Assembly (NCBI RefSeq): GCF_021869535.1
Contig: NW_026262690.1
Coordinates: forward strand, 92,099,995 to 92,163,994
Reading direction: 5' to 3'
Origin: Mytilus californianus
Lineage: Eukaryota > Mollusca > Bivalvia > Mytilida > Mytilidae
Length of the DNA: 64,000 nucleotides
Every line of letters begins with the position of its first letter. The first letter of the stretch is position 1. Under the pieces are notes generated by a model that was not told the origin of the DNA, ran no database searches, and saw nothing but the letters and a program-made list of their open reading frames with translations. This document shows positions 48,605-60,900 of the stretch, piece after piece. A program made the translations under genes and the position numbers.

Positions 48605-48745
48605 AGATAAAGAACTATACAAGTAATCCGACAGTCAAAGAACTAAACAGGGAATACGACATCCATAGAACTATACAGGGAATACGACAACCATGGAACT
48701 ATTCAGGGAATATGACAGCCCTACAACTATATAGGGACAACGGAA
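48605..48745 (+). repeat. 28-bp minisatellite, second block
   Basis: Resumes the 47640 array ('agaactatacagggaatacg' and 'acaaccatggaactattcag'). Confidence 0.85.
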
Positions 48746-48774
48746 GCCATCAACGGAAATAAAAAGGGAATGAG

Positions 48775-50540
48775 ACAATAATCTTAAGAACCGTACAGAC
48801 AATACACCAACACCAATCAACAGAAATATAGAAGACAATACTACACCAAACAATATAACTATTAGGCAACATAACACCACTCAACAGAAATATAGAAGAC
48901 AATACCATACCAACCAACATTACTATAAGGCAATACAACACCAATCAACAGAAATATAGAAAACAATACCACACCAAACAATATAACTATTACGCAACAT
49001 AACACCACTTACCAGAAATATAGAAGACAATACCATACCAACCAACATTACTATAAGGCAATACAACACCAATCAACAGAAATATAGAAAACAATACCAC
49101 ACCAAACAATATAACTATTACGCAACATAACACCACTTAACAGAAATATAGAAGACAATACCATACCAACCAACATTACTATAAGGCAATACCACACCAA
49201 ACAATATAACTATTACACAACATAACACCACTCAACAGAAATATAGAAGACAATACCATACCAACCAACATTACTATAAGGCAATACACCACCAATCAAC
49301 AGAAATATAGAAGACAATACCACACCAAACAATATAACTATTAGGCAACATAACACCACTCAACAGAAATATAGAAGACAATACCATACCAACCAACATT
49401 ACTATAAGGCAATACACCACCAATCAACAGAAATATAGAAGACAATACCACACCAAACAATATAACTATTAGGCAATGCAACACAAATCAACAATACTAT
49501 GAGGCAATACAACACAAATCAAAAGAACTTTAAGGCAATAAAACACTAATTAACAGTACTTTACCACTAAAACAACACCAACCAACAGAAATATAAGGCA
49601 ATATAACACCAATCAACAATAATACGAGGCAATACAACATCAACCAACAGAAATATAAGGCAAAACAACACCAACCAACAGAAATATAAGACAATAACAA
49701 CACCAACCATCAGAAATATAAGGCAATATAACACCAACCAACAGAAATATAAGGCAAAACAACAATAATCAACAGTACTTTAAGACAATAACAACACCAA
49801 TCATCAGAAATATAAGGCAAAACAACACCCATCAACAGAAATATAAGGCAATACAACACCAATCAACAAAACTATGAAGCAATACAACACCAATCAGCAG
49901 AAATATATTGCAATACAAAAACAACCAACAGAAATACAAGTTAATACAACACCAATCAACAATACTACGAGGCAATACAAAACCAATCAACAGAAATATA
50001 AGGCAAAACAACACCAACCAAAAGAACTTTAAGGCAATTAAACACTAATTAACAATACTTTAAGACAATAACAACACCAACCAACTGAAATATAAGCCAA
50101 TATCACACCAATCAACAGAAATATATTGCAATACAGCAACAACCCACAAAACTATGAAACAATACAACACCAATCAGCAGAAACATATGGCAAGACAACA
50201 CCAACCTACAGAAATATAAGTTAATACAACACCAATCAACAATACTATGAGGCAATACAACACCATCCAACTATACTACGAGGCAATACTACACCAATCG
50301 ACAGAAATATAAGGCAAAAAATCACCAATCGAAAGAACTATAAGGCAATGAAACACCAATTAACAGTACTTTAAGGCAATGAAACACTAATTAACAGTAC
50401 TTTAAGACAATAACAACACCAACCATCAGAAATATAAGGCAAAACAACACCAATCAACAGAAATATAAGGCAAAAAATCACCAATCGAAAGAACTATAAG
50501 GCAATGAAACACCAATTAACAGTACTTTAAGATAATAACA
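48775..50540 (+). repeat. 31-bp minisatellite with higher-order structure, about 1.8 kb
   Basis: Basic unit 'aacaccaatcaacagaaata' plus 'taaggcaatac' (31 bp). Between 48840 and 49460 a higher-order unit of about 124 bp (four basic units, containing 'aaccaacattactataaggc') repeats several times nearly verbatim. Later units are more varied. Minus ORFs of 60-70 codons there (for example 49832-50017) read short hydrophobic repeats and are side effects of low stop density. Confidence 0.9.
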
Positions 50541-51953
50541 ACAGCAGACTTTTTCTCTTGCGACGTCAAAATTCTATGGGAACTTGTGTGATGTCCAGTA
50601 ATAGGGGACAAATAGCGATAATGCGTATTAACCTCTTACTGTGTTGTTATTTGTGACACTGGGTTGCTGTCTCATTGACACATATCCCACATCTCCTTGT
50701 CTCACAATTATTTCTCTATTTGCTCCATAAACCTGGAAAAAGTTATTTCTTTCTTACTTAGTTTTTTTATGGTTATATTTCTTTGCTACCTTTTGTGACA
50801 GTCAAAAACCTTGATGATCGAATCCGATCGAAAATACCCATTTTGACTTACTGTATTTAACTAATCTAATCCCAATTTTACATGAAATACTTTCCATGGA
50901 ACATCAACATACATAAAATAATCTAATTCATTTTACCATCAATTTTAATGTGTTTTTTATTATCATACTAGTACAATCACACAAAAAGTTCTGATTTAAA
51001 ATATCCTTATGTATAAAAATGAACTATTACATCCTAGTCCTTTGGTCTCTAGTGGATTGTTGTTCATTGGCAATCATACCACATCTCCTTATTTTTATAT
51101 TGAGAAGACTTGTATATATGCATACCTAGTCATGAAAAATCAATAGATACTAAAAATGTCAAAGTAACTGTACCATGAATGAGCGTGTGCAGATTCATAT
51201 ACTTTTCATAATTTATGTTTAGATTTGAGCATTCCCGATGAAATGAAGGTGAATCCAAAAAAGAGCTTCGGACGAACAAAATTTAAAAAGTGTTATTTTC
51301 TTTCATGACATTGTGACGTAGTTCATTTGGTTATCATTTAGAAATCAATGACACACAGAAAAACTTTATACCATTTTCCTTTCATGCAGGATATAAGATG
51401 ATTTCTTTCTTTATCAATAGCGTTATTGCAGTCACAAATATTCATGGTAGTCTGCAAGAATCAAATATAGTATTCTTGCATATGGAAGTATTGTAGTTCT
51501 AAGAACAGTTGAGCTAGAAGACTACAAATTGTTATGCAATCTATATTAGTATTTTAAAAATTCTATTAGAGCTTATGCTTAATATCCACAGTTATAAAGC
51601 CTTGGTGAATTAATATCTATCTTAACATGTGACAACTATAAAACTGACATTCTCCATCAAATAACAGGACAAACACCTAAAATTATATATTCCTCGTCAG
51701 AAATTTAGCCCAATAATGAAAGTTTGCAAATTTGTGGGAGCAATTGGTTGTCCTTTCTTCCTCAGCAGAATTTGAACAGATTCTTCATTAACATTGCGGC
51801 AATCCTGTTGGCAATGCGTTTGCTTTCCAGGAACAAATACACAACTTGGCATTGTAAGAAATTTGAATCTTTATAAAGTTTATACATTTGTTAAAAAGTA
51901 ATGAACAAAAAGAAGTCAATAAACATCATATTATGCAAAATGATTTTTTTTTG
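50541..51953 (+). other. Intergenic between minisatellite and OTUB1 stop
   Basis: Reverse mussel-repeat fragments lie at 50630-50700 ('tgctgtctcattgacacata') and 51045-51095 ('tcattggcaatcataccaca' then 'tctccttattt'). The remainder is AT-rich with no supported gene. It should contain the OTUB1-like 3' UTR, but I could not place a poly(A) signal with confidence. Confidence 0.5.
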
Positions 51954-54900
51954 TCAGGAATATAACACATCATAATGTCCAGGTCTGTATAATAAAGTAA
52001 TGGAAGGTTTAGAGTCCTCTGGAAAGACATGCAGATTACATTTACTGCCTTCACTATGATCCATATATAGCACTTGTACTGGTACCCCTAGCGCTTGTGT
52101 TAGAGCTGTTATATGTATGTGATCACTCTCTTTTCCCATTGGTTCAACTTCCTAGAAAACAATAAACATGTAAACACTGGATTATATTTGAATAATGTTA
52201 AAATTCAGTTCGAAATATGAACAACTTTATATTTATAAGCAGTATAAATATATCATCGAAAATTCATTGTCTGACTAGAAATTGAAAAGAATGAAAGATT
52301 ACAACAGCAAGCTTTTCTCTACAAGTTTTTATTGTATTTAATTTATTACTGCTATAACTGGGATATTTAATCATCTTGACTTCCTATTAGGGTTTCACAT
52401 AGTTGGTAATCATTAATTAATTGATTGACATATCAGCTATGTGAATCATGGTTTTGAAGTAACATTAGGTAGAACATCTGGGCCCGATTAACTACACAAA
52501 TTCTCTATTTTTGGAAGCATGGTGCAAAAGACGAATATTGTCAGATAACTGGTATATGTATACCTTTATATAGTAAGTGTAAGGCCAAACTTAAGGATTA
52601 TAATTGGCATTTGCTGCTTATCCATTAAGCAGGCAGGATTATTTTCATTCAACATGTTTGGAATTCTTATTTCACATGTTTTCGGGCTTGAAGCTAATTT
52701 TTTCGTGTTTTGTGCAAATTGGTAAAAAAGCTGCGTGTAAGCTATTTATTTTTCCTTCATTGCCAGACATCGTTAAATGGCGATTTATTTCCCATTTGTC
52801 TGTACAAATACCCGCTGTAGGACCCTTATCTATTAATTATCTTAGAATAAAAACCAGTACTTACATGACCACAAAAATCTTTAACTGTGGCATAACCTTC
52901 TATAAAATTAGCATAAAATTCATGTTCCTTTTGTAACAGACCAGACACCACCAACCTGTTGTACATATGACAAAATAAAAGATAAATAGGAGAGTTAGAT
53001 ATTTACAATAAAGAAAATAGCATTCCACTAAAATTATCACACAAAAAGATGAAAGGAAGGTTTCGAAAATAGCAGTTCTTGGAAAGGTACAGGGAAGCAA
53101 TTGTTCTCCCTTAAAGACAGACGTGTTTCAATGCAAAACAACATTTTTCTCGTTTTTCTTAGTGATAATATATTAAAGATCATTGTACAGCAATATATCA
53201 GCAATGATTAATTTCACTGATAATCAAAACCAAATTTCAATACTTAGAAAAATGCATATTTCTTATTGATATGTTCAGTGGGGCCCAAAGCCTTAAACTT
53301 TGAACACAGTATTAAAACTATATCATACTGTGTATTGGTTATTAATATATTCATGGGATACCAATTTTCATGGATTGTGGGTAAAAGTAAACCCCAAATT
53401 TTAATGTCCAACCAAGTACACATTTTTTATAGGCTTGTATGCAGACTTTGGCAAAACCAGGAAAATCAAATATACACGAAAGTCAATTTTTCCTTAATCC
53501 ACGAAAATAAGTGAATACACAGTAAACAATGAAAAATTTGAATCTACCAATCAAAGTACCGGTACTGTAAATTCGGAAATTATTGCGAGGTTTTTATTAA
53601 TGTGAATAATGCGACTGAGTGAGTATTGCAATAATAAGAACTCGCATTGTGGTATCTGAAACATATATCTGTATGCAGATTTTCCTAAAATCGCAATAAT
53701 AAAACTCGCATTTTTGTCCATTCTTCAACAATCGCAACAATAAATGCACGTGAATTTACAGTACTTTTACAGACTTTTTCCTGAAAGCAAAGATTTTGTT
53801 TGTTTTTGTTTAAGTGAGGTGAACAGTCATTTGCAGACCTTTTTCTTCAATCAAAATTACAACTGATGAAGTGCCATTCCTTATTTCAATAATGAAAAGA
53901 AAAAAAATGGAAGGAAAAAAAGTCAAGGAAATGTTTTTTAACTGTACCTTAGGTAAACCACCAGATAATCTGAGAGACCTTGGTCATTAAACATGGAAAT
54001 TAATTCTTCTTGACCAATGGTTTCTAGTTTGCTAACTGCTTCCATAAACTGTATGAAGTAAAGAAAACATTAGATATTAATAAAAGGTCTATAAGAAATT
54101 TTAAAAACCTCATAAAAAAGGGGATGTGGTATGATTGCCAATGAGACAACTATCAAACAAATTGACGTGCATTTAAGCAATTTCAGTTCCTTGTATGGCC
54201 TTCAACATTGAGCAAAACTCATATTCTATAGTCAGCTATAAAAGGCATCTACTTTACAAAATATAATAAATGGAAAATGTGTCCATGGGACACAGATGAT
54301 GCCCCTGCTTGCATATAACGTTATAAAGGGGCATAACTTGAGAACGGTAAAAGTGACGCCCTCCAGTGAAGGCGGGGCATAAAAACAATTCAAAGGATAA
54401 AACCAATGGCCTGATTCATGACAAAATAATAAACAAATAAAAGAAGAATGTGCTTGAGGAAACGAATGCCCTGCATCAGGTTTTGATTATTTCCAAGTTA
54501 AAAAGGCGTATAACTCTAGAACGGTAAATGACTCACTGCCCAAAATTCGAATTCTGGCTGTTTGTTGTGACTCTGAGCATTGTGTATGATTTTCATAAAA
54601 TTTTGATGAGACAAACTTAAGTAAGAGTGCGGAAACTGAAAAATTTGCAATTATCCAAGTTATAAAGGGACATAGCTCTAGAACGGTTAATGACATACTG
54701 CCAAAATTTAAACTCTGTCTGTGTGTTGTGGTCCTTAGTATTGTGTATGAGTTTCACAGAGCTCCATATAAGAATTCACAAATTGGGGTTTTTACCCACC
54801 ATTTTTTTATGTAATTGGGTGATAAAGTTTTTAAATTGCATTATCAATTCCAATTCACCCCTCAAGCAAATATCAAATTGGGTTTTTCACCACCAAGCTC

Positions 54901-57900
54901 CTTAATGTATTGGTTTTTTTCATCAACACAATATTGAATGTTTAGGCATGTTATAATCACATTATATCAACCCCATGCAGATGTTTTTCCATCTTAAATG
55001 TGTTTCTTTCTTTGTATATATGCTAGCTGTTTTATTTGGTTTATTCACTGACGAGCAATTGTACGTTTAATTTGTGTCCGATTTTAAACGTTCTGCCAGT
55101 TTTGTATTTTCTCACAACTTATATAAACTGCAGCTGGTGTCACTAGTTGGACAGTTACTAATTACCTTTCTAGATCCCATATGATCACCCTACAGTTTAG
55201 TTGGGGTAGGCGTGGCTAAGTGTTTAGATTTTTATGTAATATATGTGAAATTTAGGTGCTGTAAGAAACTTTTGCCAGTCCTTTCACCTATTTGCCAGAT
55301 CTACTTTTTAATAAAAATAATAAGTAGTTCCCAGATTTAAGATATACCCCAAAACCTTGACCAGGTTTATAGGTTTAATGACGGAGACCACATTCAACTT
55401 AAATTTACAGAGTTAAATTTACAAATAATTCTGCAACATCAAATAAATAAATGACAATGTTAAACTGCACTTGCCAATAAGACAACTATCATAAGCATAC
55501 AGAACAATAAGACCAAAACAAAGAAAGTATCAAGATGCATTGACGTAAAAAACGGATATGTGTATTCACTCATTAACTAAAATGAAAAAAATAATATATA
55601 AACTAAAATTATACTTGAATGTTTTTGTTTAATTTAATTTACATAAATCTGGGTTAAGTTGTCCCAGCTGATTAGAACTTTTGGTTTCTGATGCTTTCCA
55701 ACTACATATATCATGTCATAATTGATTTGGCCTTTCACTTTTTCCAACTGATTTCATAGGGGGATCCAGGGGCCCCCCTTTCATGGAAAAAATTTTGGTT
55801 GATTATATAGGGAATCACTGAAGCATGACTGGAGTGGGCCCCCCCTTAGGTCAGTCAGCGGGCCCCCTTATGAAAAGTTCTGGATCTGCCACTGGATTTC
55901 GTTCTTGACAAAACCCCGTGTTTATCGATCTAGCAATGTTCTCGTTAAGGTACGCAAACGGGTCTTGTTATCATCATAATAACTTTCCCTAAAGTATCAA
56001 AAAGAATCAACATGCTTCTAATCAATATTTTTATCGGATATTTACTTTCGTTTTAATTCATTGTATGTTATGATAAATCCCGAGCAATTCGAATAAAATA
56101 TGACAACAAGACAACCGCTAATTGGATAAATGCTGAGAAGATCGAAATGTTTTCATAAACACGTGTACCTTTTGAGCAACGGAAAATTCCAACAGGGACC
56201 CATTTCGGCTACTTGATGCAGGGCTCTATATTTAGAACGAAAGGACATTTCCAATTATAAATATTATAAAAATAGATTTACGCGATCGACTGTAATCAGA
56301 TAAGGGTAAATAACGCAAACGATAGCAAATAAAAGCGTTAAGAACTCATGGTTTTGGCATATAATTGGGTTTTCCTTTGAATGAATTGGGTTTTTGAACC
56401 CTGCAATGGGCAATTGCATTGGGTTTTTAATTATTTGTATTGCGTGATCACGCAAATACGCAGCTTATCTGGAGCTCTGGTTTCATAAGATTTGGATGAG
56501 GCAAATTTAAGTAAGAGTGCTGAAACTAAAAAAAATTGCAATTTTCTAATTTTTAAAGGGACATAACTCTAGAAAGGTAAGTGAGTGAGCGGAAACAAAA
56601 ATGGGACGGACAGAAAGACAGACAGATGGATGGTCAAGGGTAACACTTTGCCTATGGCGGGGCATCAAAATAGATATAAGAAACAGCAGCATAGATAAGC
56701 AATGAATTACAAGCTCCTCGCTTGGGACAGGCACATACCATACAGAATGTGACTGTGAGCGCTGAATCCTCCCCTTAACCATGGACAATGGTTTGACTCA
56801 TCAGATCAGCATGTAGCATAAAAAAAAACCCAACTAACATAAGACAAAAGACACAAAGTACTGATCTAAGAGTACTTGCAGTTACTGAAAGCTAGTTAAA
56901 AGACACTTACATAAACACCAAAACCAAAACCAAAGTATCAATCAACTTTGTTTTCTTGAGTTGAAATATCAAATCAACAGCTATGGCTACCTGTAAGAAC
57001 TGAAGCATATTATGACAATGCTTTTACAAATCTTGTGCTCTCTTATTTTTGTTTGAGTTAGTGGTAATATTGCTGGTATAGCTGTACTGTTCAGCTTGTA
57101 TGTTACATGTTTAACCTTTATGATATAGGTATTATAAAACAAAGGAGTTTTAGAGTGAATAGCAATAAGATATCAAACCTAACACTACAATAAAAAACAG
57201 AAAAAAACAGCATGGTCTTTTGGTCACAAGGAGGTTTTAGTTTGATATTGATGCCTTAAACCTTATTTTTTGTCTTCAGAAACTTGCATTCTTATGGCAG
57301 AAGCTTTAATTTTACAGAAACTTACATTATTATGGAAGTCTTCTATCGTAAACTGAGGAAAACCAAGGTTGATCAAATCATCTTTTGTTTTATCGCAAAC
57401 ATCATGAAATCTACAATAAAAATTTGAAATAACCAGTGTATAATGTTTGATATCTTTTTATCTTATTTTGTATAGGATAGAAATCCCTCCATACAAGAAA
57501 TATGTATTACAAGAATTCTTGCATTATTTAGGAAACATGCAAATTGAAACTTATTATTTTCTCCATTTTGTTAAAAAGTCTGTCTTTTTTTCTGCACAAG
57601 CTTTAAAAAATTTTACCAAATTTTAACAGATTTGGATTTTTCTTTAAAAAAGGTTAAATTTTTTTTTCTAATATAGTTATTACCAGTCAAAAGTAGAAGT
57701 TTACAATTGCCTAATTTTAACTTCAAACTGTTCATCTATATATGTATTATGAAAAAAGCATTGATAATGCAATCAATTTTGAAGTCCTTCCATCATTGTC
57801 ATATAGGGTAGATGACCTTTAAGCTATTGGTTCCAAGTTTACAAGCTTGGCAGGGAACTATTTCAAGTTGTGTAATGTAAACATGATCACATTAATTTAT

Positions 57901-60900
57901 TTTTGAATTCAATGATTGTACTCAGACACATTTTTAAAATAGTTATACTTGTCCAAAAGTCATGCCATACCAAACCAACCTTTTGTAGTCTGCTTTATCT
58001 GACAAGAAATTTTCAAAGCAGGCATAACCATATGCTCGAAAGAAACAGTTTCCATCTGCTCTAGTTTTTCTAACACATTTATATGTTGACTTCATTTCCT
58101 AGTGTAAAAAAAAATATTAGACAATTCAAAAAGAACTCAATCCAATACAATAGTTATCTGCCATTACATTCAGGGGATATAAACTGGTGTTTAATTCTGT
58201 AGTCAAAATGATTAAGCATACTATTTCGAAACAGCAACATGATGTCAAGGTACAGAAAAGGCACATACCTAATAATTTTCCAATATCCAGTTATCTCCAC
58301 ATCAAATTAATTCTATCCTTTGGGCTAAATTGCTCCCTTTTGAAATTTCATAAAAAATATTTTCCACTTATTGCCTCTTTTTTTCATGATTTTCTTCACA
58401 ATTCTGAACAGATCTCAATTTTGAAATAAAAAAAACGATTTTTTTCTATTAATAGATTTAAATTTTCAAATAAAACAAGAATGGCAAATTAAAATTGCAA
58501 TAAACTATCAAACTATATTGTTTCCACAGCATATCATAGTGTTGCCTAAATGACTATGTGTCACTGTATTTGCTGAGAAATATGTGATGCAAATTTATGA
58601 CATGGACATGTAGTGAAAATATTAATAGGACCATGTTCTCCCAGATATGAAAGAATCTGAGAACTAAAGCCAGAAAGTTAGACGTCATTTTTTGGTTACT
58701 GAGTGCCTTTCACAACACCTCAAGGTAAAATATTATTTATTTAATTTTAACAACTTCTATATAACACTTTCTACTTTTTTTGTATAACTGACAGATCCAA
58801 TAAAATCAATTTAGGCTATTAAGTAATACTTTCTATTAATTTCATCCTGACAAAAAAGTGAAAATAAAACAAATGTAGTTATAAAAATATTAAAAACTTA
58901 AATTCATTCAGTCAGTAAATTATTGATTACAATTTTCGAACAACAATGTTATATTTTCAAAATGGAAAAGTTGGGTTTAAATTGTGGGTGAAGTGTCTTT
59001 TTTGAAGGTATGAATCTCTAATTTATGGGAGGGAGGAGCCAGTTGAATACACCTTATCATTTTTTAGTCCAATCCGGAAAATCAGTCACTTAGACAACTT
59101 TCTGTTTGGGTCATCTGGCGCCAAAACACAGGCCATCAGTAATGAGCTGAGGGAGGAAAAAATTTTGAAAGCGAAAACACTTTGAAACTTTGATAGATTA
59201 TGATCCACTTTTTCGAGACTCAAATTAAAGTAAAAAAAATATTTTGTTTGAAGTGTTTACGATGGTTTAAACAGATCTCTTTAAAAAGTATTATGCATGA
59301 AACATTGTTTAAACAGGGCCCCAGACAGCTTCATCTGGATGAAAAAGTTGTGTAATTTCAGAACTTACCCGGAATGGAATAAATAGCGATATGGTGTATA
59401 TGTTGTTATATAACAATCATTTATCTACCTCAATTTTTCTAACAAAAACTTGATCTTCACCAGCAGAATATTCTTTTATAATTTGATCAAGCCCAATTCT
59501 GTCACTGATCAAAGGCTGTGCATCAGCTATCTACAAAACATTTAATAAAAACTTAAACACACATTAACTCCTATATTCATGAATTAAAAAAATGTCAAAT
59601 GTTTAAATCAAAATGTCTCACTGTCCATTCATTACTGCAACATGTTCCTCAAAATGTCTTTTATGTCATTTGTAAATACTATAACAGCGATTATCAAATT
59701 TCAGTTTAACTTGTATTGACATGATTTCTTGTTTAAGTAGCAGAATTACAAATATTCACAACACCCCCCCCCCCCCCCCCCACCCCAACCTCTTCTGCTT
59801 TGATGGTTTTTGGTATATTTACTGTCAAGTGCTTTGGTCTTAAGTATAACTTTGATGAGGGTTCAGACAGCAATCATGACATATTGGAAACAACAAAAAC
59901 CAACAATTTAAATGATTTCAGTGTAACAGAACAATCTATTTGGATGTACATCAAGATTAATCCTTGAGAAGACATGTTTGACTTGAAAGTGTTGTATGAA
60001 TATCATTTCTCTAGGCATGAATATTGAATTAGATTCAAGGAATTAAATGACATTTTTCTATGGGATTTTTTTTGTTTTTATCCATAGTGACTAATGAGGC
60101 TGAATAACAGTATATATCTTATGTTCACAAAGAACAGATAATATAAAATATGAAAGTACTTGTGAAACAAACCAAATTATTGTAGATGTTTGTATTGATG
60201 TTTCTCCTTTTCCATTATCTGTCCAGGTCTAGTCATAACTTTTATCACTTTATTTAAAATTTAAATGATTTCTTGGCTTTATTTTTTTCTTTATTATTTC
60301 ATTTGTCCATTGTTGAAGATATCTGTTCTGTCATTATCTCATTATTGTCCATTGTTGAAGGTCTATGTTGACTTCTAGATACTCTTTGGGTTGCTGTTTT
60401 ATTGATGTATACCACACATCTCATTTTATTCATATACAGTATGCTTTACTTTGAATTATTGCTTTCATTTATCATCTTGAAAATCACTGAAAGGCTGTCA
60501 AGGATTGACCCCAAAAACTACATTACAAATGACCTATTTAATACAATACACCAAAAACTTGTCTATTGGCATTCCACTATCTTTTGATGTTTATGTGAAT
60601 ATCAAGTGTTGAATACTCCATACCAATAATATGATGAAAATGTCATTCACTTTCCTACAATAAATTCAATACAATAACTTACATCTTTTTCTATCTGTCT
60701 TTGTTGCTCAAGAGTAGCTTCATCATAATTCAATTCTGTAATTAAAAATTTGTAGTTACACATTTAGGATTATATGTAAACAATTCTAAAAGCTTATACA
60801 GCAACCATGCATTTTTAAAGCCTAGAAAAAGTTATGTTGTGTTTCAAGTTACAAAACTTATATTTAATCAGAAGCACCATAAGTATATGTAATAAAACAA

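Noticed and set aside
47640-50540. CRISPR array or repeat-protein gene
   Set aside because: There are no unique spacers, and stops occur in all frames within a few units. It is a minisatellite.
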